Shown here piece by piece: positions 16,426 through 25,639 of a stretch of DNA of 64,000 nt. The translations under genes were made by a program, and so were the position numbers. Under the pieces are notes generated by a model, which saw nothing but the letters and a program-made list of their open reading frames with translations, ran no database searches and had not been told where the DNA came from. The stretch spans positions 1 through 64,000 of the forward strand of contig NZ_JARVSD010000012.1 of assembly GCF_030209445.1 (NCBI RefSeq), written 5' to 3'. Origin of the DNA: Promicromonospora sp. MEB111 (lineage in GTDB: Bacteria; Actinomycetota; Actinomycetes; Actinomycetales; Cellulomonadaceae). Each line of letters starts with the position of its first letter. Positions within the stretch are counted from its first letter, which is position 1.

Positions 16426-19281
16426 ATGGAGACCCACCACACCGATACCCCGACCGCCGGCGGCGCGACCCGCGTCCGCGAGGTGCGGATCGAGCGCCGG
16501 ACCGACGGCGCCTACGCCGACACCCCGACCCCGCGCCTGAGCTGGACCGTCGGGTCCGACGTGCCCGGCTGGCGGCAGGCGGGCGCCGAGCTGCGGCTCG
16601 ACGGCGACCAGGTGCGCACCCTGGAGACCGACGAGTCGCGGTTCGTGCCCTGGCCGTTCGACCCGCTGGCGCCGCACGCGCGGCACACGCTGGAGGTGCG
16701 GGTCACCGGCACGGACGGCGGTACCTCGCCGTGGAGCGAGCCCGTCACCGTGCGCAGCGTCTTCCTGGCCGACGGCGAGTGGGCGGCCGCCTTCGTCGGC
16801 CTCGCCGATCCACCCGACGACGCCACGCCCGGCCTCCTGCGCACCGAGCTCGACCTGCCCGGCGACGTCGTCCGCGCCACCCTCCACGCGTCCGCGCACG
16901 GCGTCTACCAGGTCGAGATCAACGGCCAGGACGTGGACGACGCCGTGCTCAAGCCCGGCTGGACCGCCTACCAGCACCGCCTGGTGCACGAGGCCACCGA
17001 CGTCACCGCGCTGCTGCGGACCGGCGCCAACGCCGTCGGCATCCGGTTGGCCGGCGGGTGGTGGACCGAGCACTACGGCTTCCACGGCGCCGCCCGGACC
17101 TTCTACGGCGAGCAGCCCGCCGCGGCCGTGCAGCTCCACGTCGAGCTCGCCGACGGGACCACCCGGGTGCTGACCACCGGGCCGGACTGGCGCGGGGCGG
17201 CGGCCGGGCCGGTCGTGGCCAGCGGCATCTACGCGGGCGAGCGGGTCGACGCCGGCCGCGCCGTCCCCGGCTGGAGCCTGCCCGGCTTCGACGACACGGC
17301 GTGGGCGCCGGTGCGCGTGGACACGTCCGACGTCGTGCCCGAACCCGCGATCGCCGAACCCGTGCGGCGGGTCGACGAGGTGGCGGTCCGCGACGTGATC
17401 ACCACGCCCTCGGGGCGCACGGTGCTCGACTTCGGGCAGAACCTCGTCGGCCGCCTCCGCGTGCGCGTGACGGGGGAGCCGGGGCAGGTGATCACGCTCC
17501 GGCACGCCGAGGTGCTGGAGCACGGCGAGCTCGGCGTCCGCCCGCTGCGCCACGCCGCGGCCACCGACCATCTCGTGCTCTCCGGCGGCGAGGACGCCTT
17601 CGAGCCCGAGTTCACCTTCCACGGCTTCCGGTACGCCGAGGTGGACGGTTGGCCCGGCGAGCTCGACGCCGACACCGCCCGCGCGGCGATCACCGCCATC
17701 GTGATCAGCAGCGACATGCGCCGCACCGGATGGTTCGAGAGCTCCGACGAGCGCGTGAACCGGCTGCACGAGAACGTCGTGCAGGGCATGCGCGGCAACT
17801 TCGTCTCCCTGCCCACCGACTGCCCCCAGCGCGACGAGCGCCTCGGCTGGACCGGCGACATCCAGGTCTTCGGGCCCACCGCGAGCTACCTCTTCGACAG
17901 CGATGCCTTCCTGGCCTCCTGGCTGCGCGACGTCGCCGCCGAGCAGGCCGACCGCGGCGGCGTCTGCCCCGTCGTCGTGCCGTTCGTGCTGCCCTTCGGG
18001 TCCAAGCCCGCCGCCGCCTGGGGCGACGCCGCCACGGTGGTGCCCACGACCCTGCTCGAACGGTTCGCCGACCGGCGGGCGCTCGTGGAGCAGTACCCGT
18101 CCATGCGGGCGTGGGCCGACGTGCTGCTGGACCTGTCCGGGGAGCGGCTGCTCTGGGAGGGCATGTTCCAGTTCGGCGACTGGCTCGACCCGGACGCGCC
18201 GCCGGACGACCCGGCGGGCGCCAAGACGGATCCCGACATCGTGGCCAGCGCGTACCTCGTGCGCTCGCTGCAGCTCGTCACCGCGGCGGCGGAGGAGCTG
18301 GGCGACACCGAGGGCGCCGAGCGGTACGGCGACCTCGCCGAGCGGGCGCGGCAGGCCTGGGTGGCCGAGTACACGACGCCGGCCGGCCGGATCGTCTCCG
18401 ACGCCCAGACCGCGTACGCGCTGGCCGTCGTCTTCGACCTCGTGGACGGCGCGACCCGGGCCGTGATGGGCGACCGGCTGGCCTGGCTCGTGCGCCGGGC
18501 CGGCTACCGCATCGGCACCGGGTTCGTGGGCACGCCGATCATCCAGGACGCGCTCACGGTCACCGGGCACGCCGATGTCGCCGCCCGGCTGCTGCTCCAG
18601 ACCGGCGTCCCGTCCTGGCTGTACGCGGTGACGATGGGCGCCACCACGGTCTGGGAGCGGTGGGACAGCATGCTGCCGGACGGCAGCATCAACCCCGGGG
18701 AGATGACGTCGTTCAACCACTACGCCTTCGGGGCCGTGGCGGACTGGCTGCACCGCACCATGGCGGGGCTCGCCCCGGACTCGCCCGGCTACCGGCGGCT
18801 GCGGATCGCGCCCGTGCCGATCGCGGGCCTGGACCACGCCGCGACGCGGTTCGAGACGCCCTACGGCCTCGCGGAGGCGGGCTGGGCGGCGCGGGACGGG
18901 CAGATCGTGGTGCACGCGGTGGTGCCGCCGAACGCGTCGGCGGTGGTGGTGCTGCCGGGCGGCTCCGACGAGATCGGGGTGGGCGCCGGGCGGCACGAGT
19001 GGATCGTGCCCGACCCGCGCGACCGGTCCGTCCCGCCGCCGGTCACGCTGGACTCGACGCTCGGCGCCGTCGCCGACGACCCGGAGGCGTTCGCGACGGT
19101 GCTGGCCGCCGTCGAGGCCGCGGACACCGGGCAGACCGGTGCCCTGCGCTCGCTCAAGGAGTGGACCGACCAGCGCACCCTGGAGGAGGAGCTGGTGCGG
19201 CTGCCGTCGGGGGCGCTCGACCAGGTGCGGACCGCGCTCGACGAGCTCAACGCCCGGCGCGGTGCGGTCGTGGCGGGGTAG
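16426..19281 (+). CDS. GH78 alpha-L-rhamnosidase, cytoplasmic
   Basis: The order is an N-terminal fibronectin-like domain (TPRLSWTVGSDVPGWRQAG), beta-sandwich domains (WTAYQHRLVHEATDV), an (alpha/alpha)6 barrel with the signature DCPQRDERLGWTGD containing the catalytic acid, QFGDWLDP, and TTVWERWDSM with the proposed base, then a C-terminal beta domain. About 70 further residues (LKEWTDQRTLEEELVRLP) form an extra helical tail. No signal peptide is present, so it cleaves rhamnosides after import by the adjacent ABC system. The 951-aa length is normal for the family. Confidence 0.93.
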   Translation: METHHTDTPTAGGATRVREVRIERRTDGAYADTPTPRLSWTVGSDVPGWRQAGAELRLDGDQVRTLETDESRFVPWPFDPLAPHARHTLEVRVTGTDGGTSPWSEPVTVRSVFLADGEWAAAFVGLADPPDDATPGLLRTELDLPGDVVRATLHASAHGVYQVEINGQDVDDAVLKPGWTAYQHRLVHEATDVTALLRTGANAVGIRLAGGWWTEHYGFHGAARTFYGEQPAAAVQLHVELADGTTRVLTTGPDWRGAAAGPVVASGIYAGERVDAGRAVPGWSLPGFDDTAWAPVRVDTSDVVPEPAIAEPVRRVDEVAVRDVITTPSGRTVLDFGQNLVGRLRVRVTGEPGQVITLRHAEVLEHGELGVRPLRHAAATDHLVLSGGEDAFEPEFTFHGFRYAEVDGWPGELDADTARAAITAIVISSDMRRTGWFESSDERVNRLHENVVQGMRGNFVSLPTDCPQRDERLGWTGDIQVFGPTASYLFDSDAFLASWLRDVAAEQADRGGVCPVVVPFVLPFGSKPAAAWGDAATVVPTTLLERFADRRALVEQYPSMRAWADVLLDLSGERLLWEGMFQFGDWLDPDAPPDDPAGAKTDPDIVASAYLVRSLQLVTAAAEELGDTEGAERYGDLAERARQAWVAEYTTPAGRIVSDAQTAYALAVVFDLVDGATRAVMGDRLAWLVRRAGYRIGTGFVGTPIIQDALTVTGHADVAARLLLQTGVPSWLYAVTMGATTVWERWDSMLPDGSINPGEMTSFNHYAFGAVADWLHRTMAGLAPDSPGYRRLRIAPVPIAGLDHAATRFETPYGLAEAGWAARDGQIVVHAVVPPNASAVVVLPGGSDEIGVGAGRHEWIVPDPRDRSVPPPVTLDSTLGAVADDPEAFATVLAAVEAADTGQTGALRSLKEWTDQRTLEEELVRLPSGALDQVRTALDELNARRGAVVAG

Positions 19282-19306
19282 CGGGGTCGGCAGTCTGCGC
19301 CGCAGA

Positions 19307-19366
19307 GTCGGCAGTCTGCATCGAGGCCGGCACAGCGATGTGCCGACCTCGATGCAAGCTGCCGAC
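19307..19366. repeat. Intergenic hairpin element, family A copy 2
   Basis: A 28-nt arm beginning GTCGGCAGTCTGCATC (19307-19334) pairs with 19339-19366 around a 4-nt loop. A further GTCGGCAGTCTGC stands just upstream (19286-19298). Compared with copy 1 the left arm has CATC for CACC and the right arm has GATG for GGTG, a paired change that keeps the stem. It lies between the convergent GH78 and VOC genes. Confidence 0.85.
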
Positions 19367-19428
19367 CTCCCACCCGGAGTGCCGGCCTCGCTGGCGGGGG
19401 CGGGGGCTGAAGCCGGCGGGCGCCGGCC

Positions 19429-19866
19429 TCAGTCGAGGCAGAACTCGTTGCCCTCGATGTCCTGCATGTTCTGGCACGACTCGTTCTCGCCGTCGGCCAG
19501 CAGCAGCACCCCGCGCGTCGCGCCGATCGCCTCCAGGCGGACGGCCTCGGACTCCAGGACGGCCAGGCGCTCCTCGCCCACCAGGCCCCTGCCGACCTTG
19601 ACGTCGAGGTGCACCCGGTTCTTGACGACCTTGCCCTCGGGCACGCGCTGGAAGAACAGCCGCGGGCCCACGCCGTTCGGGTCGCTCGCGGCGAACCACG
19701 AGTCCCGCTTCTCGGCGGGCAGCGAGAGGCTGTACTCCTCCCAGGTGTCGAAGCCGTCCTCCGTCGGGTCCGGGGGAATGTATCCCAGCGCCTCGCACCA
19801 GAACCGGCCCACGCGCTCGGGACTGGCACAGTCGAAGGTGATCTGGACAGGCTGCACGGTCGTCAT
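19429..19866 (-). CDS. VOC superfamily (glyoxalase-like) protein
   Basis: A 145-aa single-domain protein with PVQITFDCASPERVGRFWCE, NRVHLDVKVG and DIEGNEFCLD, typical of the small actinobacterial glyoxalase/bleomycin-resistance-like group annotated as VOC family. The metal-site residues are His (VHLD) and Glu (GNEF). The reaction is unknown. TAGGGT lies 6 nt before ATG 19866, which suggests a leaderless mRNA and argues against the GTG two codons upstream. Confidence 0.82.
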   Translation of the reverse strand: MTTVQPVQITFDCASPERVGRFWCEALGYIPPDPTEDGFDTWEEYSLSLPAEKRDSWFAASDPNGVGPRLFFQRVPEGKVVKNRVHLDVKVGRGLVGEERLAVLESEAVRLEAIGATRGVLLLADGENESCQNMQDIEGNEFCLD

Positions 19867-19926
19867 GGGCACACCCTAGGACGGCGGCGGGCCGCCGATC
19901 ACTCTGATTCCCTCACACCGGTTCCC

Positions 19927-20688
19927 TCACACCGATTCCTTGGTGATGCTCCAGCCGCCGTCGACGTTCAGCTCGACGCCCGTGACGAACGACGCCCGGT
20001 CGGAGCACAGCCAGGCGATCGCGTCGGCCACCTCGGACGCCTCGCCCAGGCGGCCCAGTGCCGTCGCCGCCGCGGCGCTCGCGCGCTCGGCCTCGCCCAC
20101 GCCGTCCCAGTGCGGCGTGAGCACGGGCCCGGGCAGCACGCTGTTCACGCGCACGGCGGGCCCGTACTCGGCGGCGAGCTGCCGGGCCAGCCCCGTCATC
20201 CCGGCCTTGGCCGAGGCGTAGGCTGCCCGGCCGGGCAGCCCGAAGTGCGCGTGCACGGAGGACACCATGACCACCGCTCCGTTGCCCGACGCCGACAGGT
20301 CGGGCAGGAGCGCGCGCGTGGCCAGGTAGGCACCTGTGAGCGTGACCCGGATCTGGTGCTCCCAGCTCTCCGGCGGCGTGTCCTCCAGCGACGCGACGCG
20401 GGTCGCGTACGCGTTGTTCACCAGGATCTGCGGGCGGCCGAGCTCCGCCCGGCAGGCGGTGACTGCGTCGGCCCAGGCGGCCTCGTCGGCCACGTCCATG
20501 ACGGACGCCGCCGCCCGGTACCCGGCGGCGCGCAGCTCGTCCCGCAGGTCGAGCACGGTGGGGGAGACGTCAACGAGGAAGACGCCGGCGCCGTCCTCGG
20601 CCAGGCGCCGGGAGGTCGCCTCGCCGATGCCCCGGGCGGCGCCGGTGACGACGGCGGTGCGACCGTCCGGGGGGAGCTCACGCGTCAT
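19927..20688 (-). CDS. SDR family oxidoreductase
   Basis: Classical short-chain dehydrogenase of 253 aa with TGAARGIG, catalytic Ser in VMVSSVHAHFG and YASAK, and the C-terminal VTGVELNVDGGW. The usual NNAG is NNAY here. It is 43 bp downstream of the aldehyde dehydrogenase gene on the same strand and likely cotranscribed, so the two could oxidise an alcohol or sugar derivative in sequence. The position between two glycoside loci suggests a sugar or lactaldehyde substrate, but that is inference. Confidence 0.88.
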   Translation of the reverse strand: MTRELPPDGRTAVVTGAARGIGEATSRRLAEDGAGVFLVDVSPTVLDLRDELRAAGYRAAASVMDVADEAAWADAVTACRAELGRPQILVNNAYATRVASLEDTPPESWEHQIRVTLTGAYLATRALLPDLSASGNGAVVMVSSVHAHFGLPGRAAYASAKAGMTGLARQLAAEYGPAVRVNSVLPGPVLTPHWDGVGEAERASAAAATALGRLGEASEVADAIAWLCSDRASFVTGVELNVDGGWSITKESV

Positions 20689-20731
20689 GACCAGGGCCTT
20701 TCGTCGGGGGCGTACCGCCGCAGGCTACCCG

Positions 20732-22207
20732 TCAGATCGGGTACGGCCGCGACCCGGCCTGGACCGTGATCCAGCGCAGCTCGGTGAACTCCTCGATCGC
20801 GGCCCGCGAGCCGAACCGCCCCCACCCGCTGGCGCCCACCCCGCCGAACGGCATCTGCGGCTCGTCGTGCACCGTGGCGCCGTTGACGTGGCAGATCCCG
20901 GACCGGATGCGGCGCGCGACGTCGAGCGCGCCGCTCACGTCGCGGCTGAACACCGCGGCCGACAGGCCGTACTCCGTGTCGTTCGCGATGCGGACCGCGT
21001 CGTCGGCGCCGTCGGCCTCGATGATCGACACGACCGGGCCGAACGACTCCTCGCCGTAGATCCGCATGCCGGGCCGCACGCCCCGGACGACGGTGGGCCG
21101 CAGGTACAGCCCGTCGGCCGTGCCGCCGGCGATCACCTCGGCGCCCTGCTGCTGGGCGTCGGCGATCAGGTCGAGCACGTGGTCCCGCGCGGCGGCGTGC
21201 ACCATCGGCCCCACCTGCGCCTCCGGGTCGTCCGGGGCGCCCACCGCCAGGGCCGCGGCCCGGGCGGCGAGCCGCGCGGCGAGGTCGTCCGCGACCGAAC
21301 GGTCGACGATCACGCGCTCGGTCGACATGCAGATCTCGCCCTGGTTCATGAACGCGCCGAAGCTCGCGGCGGCCGCCGCCTCGGCGAGGTCGGCGTCGGG
21401 GAGCACGACCAGCGGCGCCTTGCCGCCGAGCTCCAGCAGCACCCGGGTCAGGTGCCGGCCGCCGAGCTCGCCGATCACGCGGCCCACCCGGGTCGAGCCG
21501 GTGAAGTTGACGCGGCGCACGGCGCGGTGCGCCACGAGGGCCTCGACGACCGCGGGCGCGTCCTGGGGCGCGTTGCTGATCAGGTTGACCGCGCCGGCGG
21601 GCGCCCCGGCGTCGTGCAGCACGTCGACGATCGCGGCCTGGGTGCGCGGCGTCTGCTCGGAGGCCTTGAGCACCACGGTGTTGCCGAGCACGAGCGGCAT
21701 CGCGACGGCCCGCACGCCCAGGATCAGCGGGGCGTTCCACGGGGCGATGCCCACGACGACACCCGCGGGCTGCCGCACTCCGTATGCGGTCAGCCCCGGG
21801 ACGTCGGACGGGATGATCTCGCCCACCGCCGAGTAGGCCTGCGCCGCCGCCTCGGCCAGCATGCCGGTGGCCACGTGCACGTTGAACGCGCACCACGGCC
21901 GCGTGGCGCCCATCTCCTGGCCCATCACCGCGGCGATCTCGTCCGCCCGCTCGGCGAGCAGGCCCGCAGCCCGCTGCAGCACCTCGCGCCGTGCGGCCGG
22001 CGGCAGGCCTGACCAGCCCTCCAGGGCCGCGGCGGCGGCGTCGGCCGCGCGGTTCGCGTCCGCGACGGAGGCGGCGGCGATCCGGGCGATCGGCTCGCCC
22101 GTCAGGGCACGGACGAAGTCGGTGTAGCGGCCGCCCTCCGCGGGCACGTGCTGCCCGCCGATGAACAGGTCGGCGGTGGGGCCGGGGGAGGTGTCGCGCT
22201 CTGGCAT
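20732..22207 (-). CDS. Aldehyde dehydrogenase (vanillin/salicylaldehyde dehydrogenase-like)
   Basis: A 491-aa NAD(P)-dependent aldehyde dehydrogenase. Visible are the Rossmann region (VNFTGSTRVGRVIGEL), the catalytic Glu in LELGGKAP, the catalytic Cys in NQGEICMST and the motif EESFGPVVSI. The ICMST active site is typical of the benzaldehyde/vanillin/salicylaldehyde dehydrogenase branch, though lactaldehyde cannot be excluded. It is transcribed with the SDR gene and is divergent from the GH125 operon across 219 bp. Confidence 0.88.
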   Translation of the reverse strand: MPERDTSPGPTADLFIGGQHVPAEGGRYTDFVRALTGEPIARIAAASVADANRAADAAAAALEGWSGLPPAARREVLQRAAGLLAERADEIAAVMGQEMGATRPWCAFNVHVATGMLAEAAAQAYSAVGEIIPSDVPGLTAYGVRQPAGVVVGIAPWNAPLILGVRAVAMPLVLGNTVVLKASEQTPRTQAAIVDVLHDAGAPAGAVNLISNAPQDAPAVVEALVAHRAVRRVNFTGSTRVGRVIGELGGRHLTRVLLELGGKAPLVVLPDADLAEAAAAASFGAFMNQGEICMSTERVIVDRSVADDLAARLAARAAALAVGAPDDPEAQVGPMVHAAARDHVLDLIADAQQQGAEVIAGGTADGLYLRPTVVRGVRPGMRIYGEESFGPVVSIIEADGADDAVRIANDTEYGLSAAVFSRDVSGALDVARRIRSGICHVNGATVHDEPQMPFGGVGASGWGRFGSRAAIEEFTELRWITVQAGSRPYPI

Positions 22208-22304
22208 GGCTGCTCCTCGTCGAGACGGCCGCCCTCCTCGTCGAGGGCGGGCACCAACGAGTATTCCGCGACCGCCCGCGGACGTCTTCTGCTATTACCC
22301 CTAA

Positions 22305-22341
22305 TGCAAACGTTGACATAGAAGTTATTCGCTCCTACTGT
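22305..22341 (+). promoter_or_regulatory. GH125 operon promoter with LacI-like operator over the -35 box
   Basis: TTGACA (22313-22318) and TACTGT (22336-22341) with a 17-bp spacer form a strong promoter candidate. TGCAAACGTTGACA (22305-22318) resembles a LacI-family operator (TGnAAnCGnTnnCA pattern) and covers the -35 box. The regulator at the end of this operon has a GntR, not LacI, DNA-binding domain, so a second regulator encoded elsewhere may act here. The leader is about 80 nt. Confidence 0.6.
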
Positions 22342-22426
22342 TCACGGCAGGCCGGGCCGGCGTGGGTTCCGGCCGGCAGTTCGAACGAAGCACGGCGAAC
22401 GAAGCAGACCGAACGATGGGGTTCGA

Positions 22427-23794
22427 ATGAGCTACGTGACAGGCAGCGCGGCACCGGTGTCCGGTACCGCGCTCTACGACCCGGACGTCCTGGCGGACCT
22501 GGTCGCGCGAGTGGGCGAACGGCTCGGTACCGCGGTGGCGGACGCCGTGGGGCGCTGCATGGCGGACACCCTGGCGCGGACCATCACGCCGCACCCGGAC
22601 GGCACCGCCTTCGTGATCACCGGCGACATCCCGGCGATGTGGCTGCGGGACTCCACGACGCAGCTCGCGCCGTTCCTGCACCTGGTCGCCCGCGACGAGC
22701 GCCTCGCGGACACGATCGCGGCCGTCTCGCGGCGGCAGCAGGCCTCGATCCTGCGCGACCCGTACGCCAACGCGTTCAACGACGGGCCTACCGGCGCGGG
22801 GCACCGCGACCGCACGGGCCGGCCGGGCGCGGACGGTCCGGAGGCGGAGCAGTCGCCGTGGGTCTGGGAGCGCAAGTACGAGATCGACTCCCTGGCCTAC
22901 CCGCTGCAGCTCGCCCACGACCTGTGGCGCGCGACCGGCCGCACCGACCACCTCGCCGACCTCGGCCGGGTGGGGCGCACGGTCGTCGACCTGTGGCGCA
23001 CCGAGCAGCGGCACCAGGAGGCGTCGTCGTACACCTTCGAGCGGACCGACTGCCCGCCCACCGACACGCTCGTGCGCGGCGGTCGCGGGCCCGAGGTGTC
23101 GTACACGGGCATGACCTGGGCGGGCTTCCGCCCGAGCGACGACGCGTGCACCTACGGCTACAACGTCCCGGGCAACGCGCTCGCGGCGACGGCGCTGGGT
23201 CAGCTCGCCGAGCTCGCCACCGAGGTGCTGCACGACGCCGACCTCGCCGCCCGGGCGAACGACCTGCGCGGCGAGATCGAGCGCGGCATCCGCGAGCACG
23301 GCGTGGTCACCGGCCCGGACGGCGCGCCGGCGTACGCGTACGAGGTCGACGGCCGCGGCGGCGTGCTGCTGGCCGACGACGCCAACACGCCGAGCCTGCT
23401 CGCGCTGCCCCTGACGGGCTGGTGCCGCGCGGACGACCCGCTCTACACCGCGACCCGCGACCTGGTGCTGAGCCCGGCCAACCCGTACTACTACAGCGGC
23501 TCGGCGGCGTCGGGCATCGGCAGCCCGCACACGCCCGAGGGGCACGTGTGGCCCATCGCGCTGGCGATCCAGGGCCTGACCACCACGGACCCGGCGGAGC
23601 GCCGCGCCCTGCTGGACCTGATCCTGGCGACCGACGACGGTACGGGCGCGGTGCACGAGTCGTTCCACGTGGACGACCCGGGCACCTGGACCCGCGAGTG
23701 GTTCTCGTGGGCGAACGCCATGTTCTGCGAGCTGGCGCTGGAGACGGCGGGACTGCGCACCCACCGCCGTCCGGCCCCGGAGCCAGCACCGTGA
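22427..23794 (+). CDS. GH125 exo-alpha-1,6-mannosidase, cytoplasmic
   Basis: The signature GDIPAMWLRDSTTQLAPFL and the later GSPHTPEGHVWPI region identify GH125 (former DUF1237). The acid/base pair expected from characterised members falls in ADDANTPSL (Asp317/318) and VHESFHVDDP (Glu411). Length 455 aa is usual and there is no signal peptide, so it trims alpha-1,6-mannosides inside the cell. It is the first gene of an operon with an ABC importer and GH76. An insertion rich in Gly/Asp (about residues 123-142) is atypical. Confidence 0.92.
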   Translation: MSYVTGSAAPVSGTALYDPDVLADLVARVGERLGTAVADAVGRCMADTLARTITPHPDGTAFVITGDIPAMWLRDSTTQLAPFLHLVARDERLADTIAAVSRRQQASILRDPYANAFNDGPTGAGHRDRTGRPGADGPEAEQSPWVWERKYEIDSLAYPLQLAHDLWRATGRTDHLADLGRVGRTVVDLWRTEQRHQEASSYTFERTDCPPTDTLVRGGRGPEVSYTGMTWAGFRPSDDACTYGYNVPGNALAATALGQLAELATEVLHDADLAARANDLRGEIERGIREHGVVTGPDGAPAYAYEVDGRGGVLLADDANTPSLLALPLTGWCRADDPLYTATRDLVLSPANPYYYSGSAASGIGSPHTPEGHVWPIALAIQGLTTTDPAERRALLDLILATDDGTGAVHESFHVDDPGTWTREWFSWANAMFCELALETAGLRTHRRPAPEPAP

Positions 23795-24678
23795 GCGCCG
23801 CGGTGAGCGCCACCCGGCGCCAGCAGACCATCAGCGCCTGGATCTTCCTGGCCGTCCCGGTCGTGCTGTTCGTGATCTTCCTGCTGCTGCCGGTGGTCAT
23901 GGCGATCGGCCTGAGCCTGACCGACTACGCCGTCATCGGCGACTTCGAGTGGGTGGGCCTGGACAACTACGCGCGCATCGCGGGCGACCCCATCTTCTGG
24001 GTCGCCGTGCGCAACACCGCGCTCTACACGGTGCTGTACGTGCCGGCCGGGCTGCTGGTCGCGCTCGGCACCGCGCTGCTGCTCAACCGCAGCACGCGCA
24101 CCGCCCGGGTGTTCCGCACCCTGTTCTACATCCCGGTCGTGTCCTCGACCGTGGCGACGGCGGCCATCTGGTTCTGGCTGCTCAACCCGCAGTACGGCCT
24201 GCTCAACGCGGCACTCGGCTGGTTCGGCATCGACGGGCCGGCGTGGCTGTACGAGTCCCGCTGGGCCATGATCGCCATCGTCCTGATGAGCGTCTGGGCC
24301 GGCTTCGGCGCCAACATGATCATCTACCTGGGCGCCCTGCAGGGCGTGCCCGGCGAGCTCGTGGACGCGGCCCGGGTCGACGGCGCCGGGGCGTTCCGGG
24401 TGTTCTGGCACGTGACCCGGCCCTCCATCGCGCGGGCGACGTTCCTCATCCTCACGCTGCTGCTGATCGCCGCGTTCCAGGTGTTCGACCAGGCGTACGT
24501 GCTGACCAAGGGCGGCCCGGGCAACTCGACGCTGACCCTCGTCTACTACATCTACGACCGGGGCTTCGGGCGGCTGGAGATGGGCTACGCCTCGGCGCTG
24601 TCCTTCGTGCTGTTCCTGGTGATCCTCGTCTTCTCGGTCGCCAACGCCCGCGCCACCGGACGGGAGAACGACCGATGA
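23791..24678 (+). CDS. ABC sugar transporter permease, MalF type (mannoside locus)
   Basis: GTG 23791 overlaps the GH125 stop as GTGA. Membrane segments include FLAVPVVLFVIFLLLPVVMA, and the EAA loop is GELVDAARVDGAGAFRVFWH. Length 295 aa. Partner of the next permease in a CUT1 importer for alpha-mannan fragments. Confidence 0.92.
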   Translation: MSAAVSATRRQQTISAWIFLAVPVVLFVIFLLLPVVMAIGLSLTDYAVIGDFEWVGLDNYARIAGDPIFWVAVRNTALYTVLYVPAGLLVALGTALLLNRSTRTARVFRTLFYIPVVSSTVATAAIWFWLLNPQYGLLNAALGWFGIDGPAWLYESRWAMIAIVLMSVWAGFGANMIIYLGALQGVPGELVDAARVDGAGAFRVFWHVTRPSIARATFLILTLLLIAAFQVFDQAYVLTKGGPGNSTLTLVYYIYDRGFGRLEMGYASALSFVLFLVILVFSVANARATGRENDR

Positions 24679-25613
24679 CCGCCCTGGCGACCGCCCCCGC
24701 GAGCGCCCCGGCGCCCGCCCCGCAGCAGCTCACCACGTCCCGGCCGCTGACCGCCCGCGCGCTGACCGGGAAGGTCGTCTGGACGCTGGCCGTGGTGCTG
24801 ATCAGCGTCACCACGGTGATGCCCCTGGTCTGGACGCTGTCCACGTCGCTCAAGCCCGAGGGCGAGATCCTCTCGTCCTACCTCCAGCTCGTGCCGGACA
24901 ACCCGACCCTCGCCAACTACGTGGCGCTGTTCGCCGACGGCCCGTTCGGCCGGTACCTGGCCAACTCGGCGGTCATCGCGCTCGGCGGCGTCGTGACCAA
25001 CCTGTTCTTCGGGGGGCTGGCCGGGTACGCGCTGGCCAAGCTGAGCTTCCGCGGCCGCGGCGTGGTCTTCTCGCTGTTCCTCGGCTCCATGATGGTGCCG
25101 GGCATCATCACGATGGTCCCCACGTTCCTGGTGCTGCGGCACTTCCCGCTGGCGGGCGGCAACGACCTGTTCGGCGAGGGCGGGGCGGGCCTGATCAACA
25201 GCTACGGCGCGGTACTCGTCCCGTTCGCCGCCGGGCCGTTCGCCGTGTTCTTCATGCGGCAGTTCTTCCAGGCGCTGCCCGACGAGCTCGGCGACGCCGC
25301 GCGCATCGACGGCGCGAGCGAGTTCCGGATCTTCTGGAACATCTACCTGCCGCTGGCCCGCGCGGGCCTCGCGGTACTGGGCGTGCTCACCTTCCAGGCC
25401 GGCTGGAACAGCTTTCTCTGGCCCCTGATCGCCCTGAACGACCCGGAGATGCTCACCGTGCAGGTGGGCCTGGCCGGGTATGTCAACGAGTACCAGACGC
25501 AGTACGGGCCGCTGCTGGCCGGCACGATCCTGGCGAGCCTGCCGGTCCTGCTGGTCTTCGTGGTCGCCCAGCGCTACATCATCGAGAACTTCGCCCACTC
25601 GGGGACGAAGTGA
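24675..25613 (+). CDS. ABC sugar transporter permease, MalG type (mannoside locus)
   Basis: It overlaps the previous gene as ATGA. A 35-residue cytoplasmic N-terminus rich in Ala/Pro precedes six membrane segments. The EAA loop is DELGDAARIDGASEFRIFWN and the C-terminus ends in IIENFAHSGTK, both characteristic of CUT1 MalG-like permeases. Length 312 aa. Confidence 0.92.
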   Translation: MTALATAPASAPAPAPQQLTTSRPLTARALTGKVVWTLAVVLISVTTVMPLVWTLSTSLKPEGEILSSYLQLVPDNPTLANYVALFADGPFGRYLANSAVIALGGVVTNLFFGGLAGYALAKLSFRGRGVVFSLFLGSMMVPGIITMVPTFLVLRHFPLAGGNDLFGEGGAGLINSYGAVLVPFAAGPFAVFFMRQFFQALPDELGDAARIDGASEFRIFWNIYLPLARAGLAVLGVLTFQAGWNSFLWPLIALNDPEMLTVQVGLAGYVNEYQTQYGPLLAGTILASLPVLLVFVVAQRYIIENFAHSGTK

Positions 25614-25639
25614 CCAGCACCCTGCAAAGGAGCAGAGTC

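Noticed and set aside
15886-18996. A 1036-codon open frame on the minus strand opposite the permease and GH78 genes
   Set aside because: It is a shadow of high-GC coding sequence: composition is Arg/His/Gly/Val-rich without domains, while the plus strand encodes a full GH78 with catalytic motifs.
19307-19366. Family A hairpins considered as insertion-sequence ends
   Set aside because: No transposase gene, no target-site duplication that I can see, and both arms lie within 60 bp.
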